From Clostridiales bacterium (GTDB lineage Bacteria; Bacillota; Clostridia; Oscillospirales; CAG-272), in assembly GCA_016288155.1 (NCBI GenBank), contig JAEEYP010000025.1:1-64000 (forward strand): a stretch of 64,000 nucleotides of DNA. Direction: 5' to 3'. The position numbers were made by a program, and so were the translations under genes. Numbering within the stretch: position 1 is the first letter of the stretch; each line of letters starts with the position of its first letter. The notes under the pieces were generated by a model. The model saw only the letters and a list, made by a program, of their open reading frames with translations, searched no databases and was not told where the DNA came from. This document shows, piece after piece, positions 7,842-16,237 of this stretch.

Positions 7842-8530
7842 ACCGAAAGAAACGCGGGATCCTTCTCGTGATCTCCGGTCCCGCCGGGAGCGGCAAGGGG
7901 ACCGTCGTCTCCCTGCTCCGCGGGATGCTGCCGGGGATCGGCTTCTCCGTCTCCGCCACGACGCGCGCGCCGCGTCCGGGCGAGCGGGACGGCGTCCACT
8001 ACTTCTACATCACGCGAGCGGAATTCGAGGAAAAGATCGCCCGCGGCGAGATCCTCGAGCACACGGAATACTGCGGGAACCTGTACGGGACGCTCCGCTC
8101 GGAAGCGGAGCGCGTGCTCGGCGCCGGTGAAGATCTGATCCTCGAGATCGAGACGGACGGCGCCATGCAGATCAAGCGGCTGTTCCCCGACGCGGTGGCG
8201 GTCATGCTGCTGCCGCCGGACGCCGCGACGCTGGAGGAGCGCCTCCGCGGACGCGGCACGGAGACGGAGGAAGTCATCCGCTCCCGTCTCGCGCGGGCGC
8301 GGGAAGAACTGCTCCTCGCCGACCGCTACGATTACATCGCCGTCAACGAGACCGGCGGCGCGGAGAAGTGCGCCGCGGACATCGCCGGGATCCTCGCCGC
8401 CGAGCGGCTGCGTCCCTGCCGCATGAAGGAGCTGACGGACCGCTTTTTCGAACCTGCCGGGGAGGACGGTTCCCCGGAGAATACCGAGAACAAGAATACG
8501 CCGCCGAGCGGCGATGAGGTGATATTATGA
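7838..8530 (+). CDS. gmk: guanylate kinase
   Basis: A 230-residue enzyme that phosphorylates GMP to GDP with ATP in the cytoplasm. It shows the P-loop GPAGSGKGT at about residues 13-21, the GMP-binding segment SVSATTRAPRPGERDGVHYFY, and EYCGNLYGT. About 30 residues after the normal end form an acidic, disordered tail (GSPENTENKNTPPSGDE). It overlaps remA upstream and rpoZ downstream by four bases each. Confidence 0.95.
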   Translation: MNRKKRGILLVISGPAGSGKGTVVSLLRGMLPGIGFSVSATTRAPRPGERDGVHYFYITRAEFEEKIARGEILEHTEYCGNLYGTLRSEAERVLGAGEDLILEIETDGAMQIKRLFPDAVAVMLLPPDAATLEERLRGRGTETEEVIRSRLARAREELLLADRYDYIAVNETGGAEKCAADIAGILAAERLRPCRMKELTDRFFEPAGEDGSPENTENKNTPPSGDEVIL

Positions 8531-8901
8531 TCTATCCTTCCGTAAACGACCTGTCCAAGGACGGCAAGTACAACCGCTACACGCTCGTGATCGCCGCCTC
8601 CAAGTGCGCGCGCATCCTGACGGACGAGTACGTCAAGCAGCGCGAATACGCCGAGAAGCTGATCGCCAACAAAGAGACGGACAAAAGCCTGATCTCCATG
8701 ATCAAGCGCGAATACCGCGACGAGAAGGCGGTCAAGAGCGCCATCAACAAGCTCTATGAAGGCGAGTTCATCATCGGGAGCGCGGAGGACGCCGCGGCGA
8801 TGGCGGCACAATCCGCCGCGGACGCGCCGCAGGAGGAGGAATCGAAGGAAGAGCCGTCCGAGACCGCGGACGACGGCGCACAGGAAGCCAAAGACGAATG
8901 A
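8527..8901 (+). CDS. rpoZ: DNA-directed RNA polymerase omega subunit
   Basis: A 124-residue omega-like protein. The N-terminal helices carry the family pattern LVIAASKCARILTDEY, and AINKLYEGEFII near residue 75 corresponds to the conserved omega end. An Ala/Glu-rich acidic tail of about 40 residues follows. Its role is assembly and stability of RNA polymerase. It overlaps the gmk stop. A hairpin with a T7 run follows at 8911-8947, so downstream genes may be partly insulated. Confidence 0.88.
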   Translation: MIYPSVNDLSKDGKYNRYTLVIAASKCARILTDEYVKQREYAEKLIANKETDKSLISMIKREYRDEKAVKSAINKLYEGEFIIGSAEDAAAMAAQSAADAPQEEESKEEPSETADDGAQEAKDE

Positions 8902-8910
8902 ATCCTTCAC

Positions 8911-8947
8911 CATGCCTGCCGTCCATACGGCAGGTATGACTTTTTTT
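8911..8947 (+). terminator. rho-independent terminator between rpoZ and priA
   Basis: A near-perfect 12-base-pair stem (CATGCCTGCCGT with ACGGCAGGTATG, one G-U pair) with a CCAT loop is followed by AC and seven T residues. No clear promoter separates it from priA, 30 bases away, so it may act as a partial terminator. Confidence 0.82.
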
Positions 8948-8976
8948 GAGAACGGAACGCCGAGGGGAGGAGAGCC

Positions 8977-11502
8977 GTGAGCGAACAGTTTGCCGCCGTC
9001 CATATTCTGGACGCGCCGTACCACGCCGACCGCGCCTACACGTACTACGTGCCCGCCGAGCTGCGCGGGCAGATCGCCGTCGGGATGCTCGTCACCGTTC
9101 CGTACGGCACCTCCAACCGCAAGGCGTCCGCCGTCGTGACCGGGCTGTGCGCCGAATGCGATCTCGAGCAGGTGAAGCCGATCGCCTCCGTTTCCTCCGC
9201 CGGCATCATATTGAACGAGGAGATGCGCGCGCTGTGCGAGTTCATGAAAGAGCATACGCTCTGCACGATCGGCGACGCCGTGCGCGCCGTCGTCCCCGCC
9301 GCCGCCTTCTCCCGCATGACGGAATACTACAGCATCACGCCGCGGGAGGACGCGGACGCAAAGCTCTCGCGCCTCGGCGACAAGGCGGCGTTCTTCTACG
9401 CCTTCATCGCGGCGCGGGAGCGTGTTTCCCTCTCCCGGCTGCGGACGGAGTTCGGCGGCGAATGCGCCTCTCTGACCGCGTCGCTGCTGCGCGCCGGACT
9501 CATCGTCCGGGACACGGAGGTTCGGGAATCGAAAAACGAGCGCTGTCTGCGGCTGTATTCACTCTCGGAGGAAATGACGGACGAGGAGGCGCGCGGCGCG
9601 GCGATGCGCCGCCTTCGTTCCCCCGTACAGTCCGGGATCCTTTCCGTCCTCGCCGGAAGCGGCGAGATGCGCGAGGAGGATCTGCGCGCGGCGGCGGGCG
9701 CCGGGAGCGCCCAGATCTCCGCGCTCGTCAAAAAAGGGCTGATCGTCGAGCGGCGTGAGGACGCGTTCCGCAATCCGTTCGCCGACCGTGCCGCCGCGTC
9801 GCTCGACGTCGGCGAAAGCCCGCTCTCCGAGGAGCAGGCCGCCGCGTACGACACCATCTGCCGTCTGTACGATTCCGGCGAGGCGAAAGCGGCGCTCCTC
9901 CACGGCGTGACCGGCAGCGGGAAGACCCGCGTCATCCTCGCCGCCATCGACCGCGCGCTCGCGGACCGGCGCGGCGCCATTTTGCTCGTGCCGGAGATCG
10001 CGCTGACGCCGCAGACGGTCGGCATTTTTCTCGCGCATTACGGTCAGCGGGTCGCCGTCATCCACTCCTCGCTCTCCGCGGGCGAACGCTACGACGCCTG
10101 GCGGCGCATCCGCGAAGGCGCCGCCGACGTCGTGATCGGAACGCGATCCGCCGTCTTCGCGCCGCTTGCGCGCCTCGGCGTCATCATCATCGACGAGGAA
10201 CAGGAGCACACCTACAAATCCGACGCCTCCCCGAAATATCTGGCGCACGACGTCGCGCGCTTCCGCTGTGCCCGGCACCGTGCGCTCATGCTTCTTTCCT
10301 CCGCCACGCCCTCCGTGACGAGCTATTACAAAGCGGCGAGCGGGATCTACACGCTGATCGAGATGCAGCGCCGCTACGGGCGCGCCGTGCTCCCTCACGT
10401 CGTCATCACCGATATGCGCGGCGAGCCGGGCGGCGGCGCGCTCTCCCCGCTCGGGGGCGTCCTGCGCGAGCACCTGACGGACAATCTCCGTCACGGCAAG
10501 CAATCGATCCTCTTTTTGAACCGGCGCGGATACCATAATTTCGTCACCTGCCGCACCTGCGGCGAGGTGCTCCAGTGCCCGAGCTGCTCCGTCTCCCTGA
10601 CGTATCACACGTTCCGTGCGCTCGGCGAGAGCGCGGACGGCGAAGAACAGCCGAACCGGAAGGCGGAAAACGGCATCCTCTGCTGTCACTACTGCGGCTA
10701 CCGCATCCGCGTGCCGGACGCATGTCCGCAGTGCGGCGGTACGCATCTGCTCTTCCACGGATACGGGACGCAGCGCGTCGAGGACGAGCTCGCGTCGCTC
10801 TCCCCGGCGCCGCGCGTGATCCGCATGGACATGGACACGACGCAGACGAAATTCGCGCACGAGGAGCTGCTCGGCCGCTTCCGCCGCGGCGAGGCGGACG
10901 TGCTGCTCGGCACGCAGATGGTCGCCAAGGGGCACGATTTTCCCGACGTGACGCTCGTCGGCGTCATCAACGCGGACAGTTCTCTGTATCTCGACGACTA
11001 CCGCGCCGCGGAACGTACCTTCGCCATGCTGACGCAGGTCATCGGCCGCGCGGGCCGGGCGGACGCGCCGGGGACCGCCGTCGTGCAGACGATGCATCCC
11101 ACGAGCGACGTGCTGACGCTCGCGGCGAATCAGGACTACAAATCGTTTTATCAGCGGGAGATCCGGCTGCGCGAGGCGCTCGTCTTCCCGCCCTTCTGCG
11201 ACATCGCCGTCGTCACGCTCGCCAGCCGCGACGAAGCGCTGCTCGCCTCCGCCGCCGTCCGGCTGCGGGAATGGGTGCGCGACGCCGTCTCCGGCGCGTA
11301 CAGCGACGTGAAAATGATCGTGTTCGGTCCGTTCGACGCGCCGATCTACCGCGTGCAGGGCGTCTGCCGCAGCCGCCTCGTCATCAAATGCCGCCTCAAC
11401 CGGCGGTCCCGCGCCTTTCTCGCCGCCCTGCTCACCGAATTCGGACGGGGAGCGGGCAGGCGGCTCACCGTATCCGCCGATCTGAATCCGAACACACTCT
11501 GA
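8977..11502 (+). CDS. priA: primosomal protein N' (PriA helicase)
   Basis: An 841-residue superfamily 2 helicase that reloads the replisome at stalled forks. It has the N-terminal DNA-binding domain, Walker A GVTGSGKTR at about residue 309, the motif II sequence DEEQEHTYK at about residue 404 (Gln in the DExH His position), helicase motifs GTQMVAKGHDFPDV and QVIGRAGRA, and eight zinc-binding cysteines in four CxxC pairs (CRTCGE, CPSCSV, CHYCGY, CPQCGG). A GTG start at 8977 follows GGGGAGGAG. About 25 extra residues sit between the first two and last two zinc pairs. Confidence 0.95.
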   Translation: MSEQFAAVHILDAPYHADRAYTYYVPAELRGQIAVGMLVTVPYGTSNRKASAVVTGLCAECDLEQVKPIASVSSAGIILNEEMRALCEFMKEHTLCTIGDAVRAVVPAAAFSRMTEYYSITPREDADAKLSRLGDKAAFFYAFIAARERVSLSRLRTEFGGECASLTASLLRAGLIVRDTEVRESKNERCLRLYSLSEEMTDEEARGAAMRRLRSPVQSGILSVLAGSGEMREEDLRAAAGAGSAQISALVKKGLIVERREDAFRNPFADRAAASLDVGESPLSEEQAAAYDTICRLYDSGEAKAALLHGVTGSGKTRVILAAIDRALADRRGAILLVPEIALTPQTVGIFLAHYGQRVAVIHSSLSAGERYDAWRRIREGAADVVIGTRSAVFAPLARLGVIIIDEEQEHTYKSDASPKYLAHDVARFRCARHRALMLLSSATPSVTSYYKAASGIYTLIEMQRRYGRAVLPHVVITDMRGEPGGGALSPLGGVLREHLTDNLRHGKQSILFLNRRGYHNFVTCRTCGEVLQCPSCSVSLTYHTFRALGESADGEEQPNRKAENGILCCHYCGYRIRVPDACPQCGGTHLLFHGYGTQRVEDELASLSPAPRVIRMDMDTTQTKFAHEELLGRFRRGEADVLLGTQMVAKGHDFPDVTLVGVINADSSLYLDDYRAAERTFAMLTQVIGRAGRADAPGTAVVQTMHPTSDVLTLAANQDYKSFYQREIRLREALVFPPFCDIAVVTLASRDEALLASAAVRLREWVRDAVSGAYSDVKMIVFGPFDAPIYRVQGVCRSRLVIKCRLNRRSRAFLAALLTEFGRGAGRRLTVSADLNPNTL

Positions 11503-11527
11503 GTTCTCCGAATACAGGAGGTTTTCC

Positions 11528-12019
11528 ATGGCTCTTTTGAATATCGTAAAAGAAGGCGACGGCGTGCTGCGCAAGGTCTGCCGTCCGGTAACGGAGATCA
11601 CGCCGCGCATCCTCCGGCTGCTCGACGATATGCTCGAAACGCTCCATCACGCCGACGGCGTCGGTCTCGCCGCGCCGCAGGTCGGGGTGCTGAGGCGCAT
11701 CTGCATCGTCGAGGTCGAAGAAGGCGTCGTCTACGAACTCATCAATCCGGAGATCATCGCCCGCGAAGGCGAGCAGAAGGAGATCGAGGGCTGTCTCTCC
11801 ATCCCCGAAAAATGGGGGATCACCGACCGTCCGGAGAAGGTCACGGTGCGTGCGATGAACCGCCGCGGCGAGATCTACGAGGCGACGGGCGAGGGACTCC
11901 TCGCGCGCGCCTTCTGCCACGAGCTCGATCACCTCGACGGCATTCTCTTCCGGGACCGCGCCGTCCACATGCTGACGGACGAGGAAGTCGAAGAACGCTT
12001 CGGGAAAAGGCAGGGGTGA
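11528..12019 (+). CDS. def: peptide deformylase
   Basis: A 163-residue metalloenzyme that removes the N-formyl group from new proteins. The three catalytic motifs are intact: GVGLAAPQVG, EGCLSIP and HELDHLDG. It lies 25 bases after priA and 4 bases before fmt, the usual pairing of the enzymes that add and remove the formyl group. Confidence 0.96.
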   Translation: MALLNIVKEGDGVLRKVCRPVTEITPRILRLLDDMLETLHHADGVGLAAPQVGVLRRICIVEVEEGVVYELINPEIIAREGEQKEIEGCLSIPEKWGITDRPEKVTVRAMNRRGEIYEATGEGLLARAFCHELDHLDGILFRDRAVHMLTDEEVEERFGKRQG

Positions 12020-12023
12020 GCGC

Positions 12024-12974
12024 ATGAAGATTCTCTTCATGGGGACGCCGGAGTTCGCCCGCGTCGTGCTCGACGCGCTCTTTTTGGCCGGACACACGCT
12101 CGTCGGCGCCGTCACGCAGCCGGACAAGCCGCAGGGACGCCGCCGGATCCTCACGCCGCCGCCCGTCAAGGAATACGCGCTCGCGCACGGGATCCCCGTC
12201 TTCCAGCCGACGACGCTGAAGGACGGGGCGTTCGCGGCGACGCTTGAGGCGACGGATCCGGAGCTGATCGCCGTCGCCGCCTACGGCAAGATCCTGCCGG
12301 GATACGTGCTCGATTATCCGCGCTTCGGGTGCCTGAACGCGCACGCTTCCCTGCTCCCCCGCTGGCGCGGCGCCGCGCCGATCCAGCGCGCGATCCTCGC
12401 CGGAGACACGGTGACCGGCGTGACCGCCATGCGCATGGCGGCGGGGCTGGACACCGGCGCCATGATACTGCAGATCCCCGTCCCCATCGGGCCGGACGAC
12501 ACGTACGCCGTGCTCCACGACGCGCTGGCACAGGCGGGCGGCCGCGCGCTCTGCGAAGCGATCGCGCGGCTCGAAGCCGGAACGGCGCAGGAAACGGAAC
12601 AAAACGAAGAAGACGCCACCTACGCGGCAAAGATCGAGAACGCGGACTGCGCCCTCGATTTCGCCCGCCCGGTCGGCGAGGTATACGACCGCGTGCGCGC
12701 TCTCTCGCCCTCTCCCGCCGCCGCCGCGCGGATGCCCGACGGACGGTTGCTCAAGATCATCGCCGCGCGGGCGGAGAAAACGGACGTCCGCGACGCCGCG
12801 CCGGGCACCGTCGTCGGGACGGGCGCGTCGCTCGACGTCGCCTGCGCCGGGGGGATCCTGCACGTCCTCACGCTCCAGCCGGAGGGGAAGGCGCGCATGG
12901 CCGCCGCCGATTTTCTGCGCGGACGCGGGCTCGCTCTCGGCGACCGGCTCTCGACGCCGGACTTCGGCGCATGA
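12024..12974 (+). CDS. fmt: methionyl-tRNA formyltransferase
   Basis: A 316-residue enzyme that formylates initiator Met-tRNA using 10-formyl-tetrahydrofolate. It shows the start MKILFMGTPEFA, the folate-site run NAHASLLPRWRGAAPIQRAI (about residue 108) and TGVTAMRMAAGLDTG. Length is normal. Its stop overlaps the rsmB start by ATGA. Confidence 0.96.
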   Translation: MKILFMGTPEFARVVLDALFLAGHTLVGAVTQPDKPQGRRRILTPPPVKEYALAHGIPVFQPTTLKDGAFAATLEATDPELIAVAAYGKILPGYVLDYPRFGCLNAHASLLPRWRGAAPIQRAILAGDTVTGVTAMRMAAGLDTGAMILQIPVPIGPDDTYAVLHDALAQAGGRALCEAIARLEAGTAQETEQNEEDATYAAKIENADCALDFARPVGEVYDRVRALSPSPAAAARMPDGRLLKIIAARAEKTDVRDAAPGTVVGTGASLDVACAGGILHVLTLQPEGKARMAAADFLRGRGLALGDRLSTPDFGA

Positions 12975-14287
12975 CGCGGATCGCCGACGCGCGGCGCGCC
13001 GCCGCCGCTTCCCTTGTATCCTGGGAGAAAAACGGACGCTACGCGAATCTGGAGGTGCAGACATCGCTCGCCCGTTCCCCGCTGACGGGAGCGGACCGGG
13101 CGCTGTACACGGCGCTCGTCTACGGCGTGATCGAGCGTCTCGTCACGCTCGACTACCTGATCGGGCTGTACGCGCACCGTCCGACGGAGGAGATCGACGC
13201 CGAAACGCGGTGCGCCTTGCGGCTGGGACTGTATCAGCTCACGTATATGGACCGCATCCCACCTCACGCGGCGATCTCCGAATCGGTCGATCTCGCCCCG
13301 GAACGCAGCCGGGGATTCGTGAACGCGATCCTCCGCGCGCACCAGCGCGCCGGATGCCGCGTCCCGCTCCCGACGGACGATCCGCTGCACGCGCTCTCCG
13401 TCGAGTACAGCGCGCCCGAGGAACTGTGCGCGTTCTGGATCCGGCACTACGGCGAGGCGGAAGCGCGGCAGCTTCTCGCCGCGTCGCTTGATACGCCGCC
13501 CGTCACGCTCCGCGTGAACACACGGCGGACGACGGCGGGAGAAGTCGCGCGGCTTCTCAGTGACGCGCACGCCGCCGTCTCAGCGCTCGATGGGGACATG
13601 GTCACCGTACAGGACGCCGCCGCGATCGCGGACGGACTGCGCGAAGGACTCTATTTCGTGCAGGATCCGGCCTCGCGGATGGCAGTTCGCGCGCTCGGCG
13701 CACGACCGGGTGAAACCGTGATCGACACCTGCGCCGCGCCGGGCGGCAAAAGTTTCTCTCTGGCGCTCGACATGGAAGACCGCGGGCACGTGTACGCCTA
13801 TGATCTCCATGAGAACAAGCTCTCGCTGATCCGCCGCACGGCGGCGGCGCTCGGACTGACGTCCGTCGAAACGGCGGCGCGCGACGCGCGCGAGCCGGAC
13901 CCCGCCCTCGTCGGTCGGGCAGACCGCGTGCTCTGCGACGCGCCCTGCTCCGGTCTCGGCGTCATCGCCAAGAAGCCGGACGTCAAATACAAGTCGCTCG
14001 ACGGCATCGCCGCCCTGCCGGAGATCCAGTACGCCGTGCTCTGCGGCGCCGCCCGGTACGTACGTCCCGGCGGCGTGCTCGTCTACTCGACCTGCACGCT
14101 GAACCCGGAGGAGAACGGCGGCGTCGTTGACCGCTTCCTCGCGGCACGCCCCGATTTCTCACCGGAGGATTTCTCTCTCGGCGCGCTCGGTCCGTCGTCG
14201 GACGGACGGCGCACGCTGACGCCGCACCGCGACAAAACGGACGGCTTCTTCATCGCCCGCATGCGCCGCCGGGACGGGAACGCATAA
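12971..14287 (+). CDS. rsmB: 16S rRNA (cytosine967-C5)-methyltransferase RsmB
   Basis: A 438-residue enzyme. Residues 1-130 form a NusB-like RNA-binding domain (ADRALYTALVYGVIERL, LRLGLYQLTYMDRIPPHAAISESV). The C-terminal part is a Rossmann methyltransferase with the SAM motif DTCAAPGGKS and two cysteines in DAPCSGLG and YSTCTLNPEEN, the second being the catalytic Cys of this family. The start at 12971 overlaps the fmt stop (ATGA); the reading frame stays open upstream but that part is antisense-like shadow inside fmt. Confidence 0.94.
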   Translation: MTRIADARRAAAASLVSWEKNGRYANLEVQTSLARSPLTGADRALYTALVYGVIERLVTLDYLIGLYAHRPTEEIDAETRCALRLGLYQLTYMDRIPPHAAISESVDLAPERSRGFVNAILRAHQRAGCRVPLPTDDPLHALSVEYSAPEELCAFWIRHYGEAEARQLLAASLDTPPVTLRVNTRRTTAGEVARLLSDAHAAVSALDGDMVTVQDAAAIADGLREGLYFVQDPASRMAVRALGARPGETVIDTCAAPGGKSFSLALDMEDRGHVYAYDLHENKLSLIRRTAAALGLTSVETAARDAREPDPALVGRADRVLCDAPCSGLGVIAKKPDVKYKSLDGIAALPEIQYAVLCGAARYVRPGGVLVYSTCTLNPEENGGVVDRFLAARPDFSPEDFSLGALGPSSDGRRTLTPHRDKTDGFFIARMRRRDGNA

Positions 14288-14326
14288 CCGGCGCGACGCG
14301 CGTCAAAAATACAGAGGATGATGCCC

Positions 14327-15376
14327 ATGGACCGACCGAATCTTTTATCCATGACGCCCGCCGAGCTGACGGAGCGGCTGTGCTCGCTCGGAGAGCCGGC
14401 GTACCGCGCGCGCCAGCTGTACGGCTGGATGCACAAGGGCGCCGCGTGGGAGGAGATGACGAATCTCCCCGCCGCGCTCCGCCAGCGGCTCGCCGAGACG
14501 GCGGAATACCGCATCCCGCACGTCGAGCAGAAGCTCGTCTCCGCCGTCGACGGGACGGTGAAATATCTCTTCTCCCTCGCCGACGGCGAGTGCATCGAAA
14601 GCGTCTTCATGCGTTACGAGCACGGGAACACGCTCTGCGTCTCCTCCCAGGCCGGGTGCCGGATGGGGTGCCGCTTCTGCGCGTCCACACTGCACGGGCG
14701 CGCGCGCGATCTGGACGCCGGGGAGATCCTCGGACAGGTGATCGCCGCGCAGCGGGACATGGGGGAGCGGATCGGCGGCATCGTCATGATGGGGATCGGC
14801 GAGCCGCTCGACAACTACGACAACACGGTGCGCTTTCTCCGTCTCGTCAGCTGCCCGGAAGGGCTGAACGTCGGACTGCGGCACATCTCCGTCTCCACCT
14901 GCGGTCTCGCCGACCGCATCCTGCGTCTGGCGGAGGAGGATTTGCCGGTCACGCTCTCCGTCTCCCTGCACGCCTCGGACGACGAAACGCGCAGCGCGCT
15001 GATGCCGGTCAACAACCGTTATCCGATCGATACGCTGCTCGCCGCCTGCCGCGGCTATTTCGAGCGGACGGGACGGCGCGTCTCCTTTGAGTACACGCTG
15101 ATCGCAGAAAAGAACGACTCTCCCCGCGACGCGGACGCGCTCGCGGCGCGGCTGCACCGCGGGATGCAGGCGGGCTGCCACGTAAACCTGATCTTGCTCA
15201 ACGAAGTGCATGAGACCGGGCTTCGTGGAACGGCGCGCCGCAGCGCGGAGGTTTTCCGGGACACGCTCATCCGCCGCGGCGTCAACGCGACGATCCGCCG
15301 CCGCCTCGGAAGCGACATCGACGCCTCCTGCGGGCAGCTGAGGCTCCGGCATCTCACAAATCCAGCGGCTTTTTGA
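14327..15376 (+). CDS. rlmN: dual-specificity rRNA/tRNA (adenine-C2)-methyltransferase RlmN
   Basis: A 349-residue radical SAM enzyme that methylates A2503 of 23S rRNA and A37 of some tRNAs. The Fe-S motif CRMGCRFC (CxxxCxxC) lies at about residues 111-118, and the two catalytic cysteines expected by homology are represented by HISVSTCG and the C-terminal DIDASCGQLR. Three in-frame ATGs cluster at 14318, 14321 and 14327; AGAGG at 14313-14317 gives proper spacing only to 14327. Confidence 0.94.
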   Translation: MDRPNLLSMTPAELTERLCSLGEPAYRARQLYGWMHKGAAWEEMTNLPAALRQRLAETAEYRIPHVEQKLVSAVDGTVKYLFSLADGECIESVFMRYEHGNTLCVSSQAGCRMGCRFCASTLHGRARDLDAGEILGQVIAAQRDMGERIGGIVMMGIGEPLDNYDNTVRFLRLVSCPEGLNVGLRHISVSTCGLADRILRLAEEDLPVTLSVSLHASDDETRSALMPVNNRYPIDTLLAACRGYFERTGRRVSFEYTLIAEKNDSPRDADALAARLHRGMQAGCHVNLILLNEVHETGLRGTARRSAEVFRDTLIRRGVNATIRRRLGSDIDASCGQLRLRHLTNPAAF

Positions 15377-15384
15377 GCAAACCG

Positions 15385-15413
15385 TTTACTTCCCATCGAA
15401 AATGTGATAGAAT
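15385..15413 (+). promoter_or_regulatory. promoter of the phosphatase-kinase-rsgA operon
   Basis: TTTACT (15385-15390), a 17-base spacer and TAGAAT (15408-15413). Confidence 0.65.
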
Positions 15414-15449
15414 GTATATAGATGCGCCATGCTACAGGAGGGCATAACT

Positions 15450-16214
15450 ATGCAGTACAGCGGTCTGTCCGACACCGGAATGAAGCGAAGCGTCAATCAG
15501 GACAACTACTCCGTCAAGGAGTACGCGCCCGGAATCCTGCTCGCCGTCGTCTGCGACGGGATGGGCGGAGCGCGCGGCGGCTGGGAAGCCAGCTCCACCG
15601 CGACCGACAGCTTCCTCGCCTGCATGGACTCCTTCGTCGCTTCCTATCTGACCGAACAGAACACCATCGAGTGCACGGACGCGCAGATCCACCGCGCGCT
15701 GCGCCGCTCCGCTTACACCTCGAACCGCGCCGTCTTCCACCGCTCGGAGGAGGACGCTTCTCTGCGCGGGATGGGGACGACGCTCGTCGCCGTCTTCATC
15801 GTCGGGACGACGGTGTACACCGTCAACGTCGGCGACAGCCGCATGTACATCGTCCGCGGCGAGGAGATCGAGCAGATCACGCACGATCACTCCTACGTGC
15901 AATACCTCGTCGACATCGGACGGCTGACCACGGAGGAGGCGCGCACCGCGCCGAACCGGAACATCATCACCCGCGCCGTCGGCACGGAATCGAACATCGA
16001 CGCGGACGTTTTCGTCACGGAGGTCGACACGACCGCCGCCCCCGTGTACGTGCTTCTCTGCACGGACGGGCTGACGAATTACCTCGAGGGGCCGGAGATC
16101 GCGCAGATCCTCGCCTCGGACGTCCCCATTGAAGAAAAGCCGCAGACGATGATCGCCCGCGCCAATGAGCGCGGCGGATCGGACAACATCACCGCGGTCG
16201 TGATCGCGCTGTGA
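15450..16214 (+). CDS. PP2C-type Ser/Thr protein phosphatase
   Basis: A 254-residue metal-dependent phosphatase of the PrpC/Stp type. It carries the PP2C metal-site motifs RSVNQDNY, VVCDGMGG, GTTLVAVF, VNVGDSRMY, LLCTDGLTNY and GGSDNITAV. It would reverse phosphorylation by the kinase encoded next to it. An AGGAGG site fixes the start at 15450 rather than the in-frame ATG at 15429. The stop overlaps a GTG that could also start the kinase gene. Confidence 0.94.
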   Translation: MQYSGLSDTGMKRSVNQDNYSVKEYAPGILLAVVCDGMGGARGGWEASSTATDSFLACMDSFVASYLTEQNTIECTDAQIHRALRRSAYTSNRAVFHRSEEDASLRGMGTTLVAVFIVGTTVYTVNVGDSRMYIVRGEEIEQITHDHSYVQYLVDIGRLTTEEARTAPNRNIITRAVGTESNIDADVFVTEVDTTAAPVYVLLCTDGLTNYLEGPEIAQILASDVPIEEKPQTMIARANERGGSDNITAVVIAL

Positions 16215-16237
16215 TTCAGAAAAGGAACCGAGTACAG

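Noticed and set aside
9559-11610. A 683-codon minus-strand frame opposite priA
   Set aside because: priA on the plus strand is unambiguous (helicase and zinc motifs), so this is a shadow.
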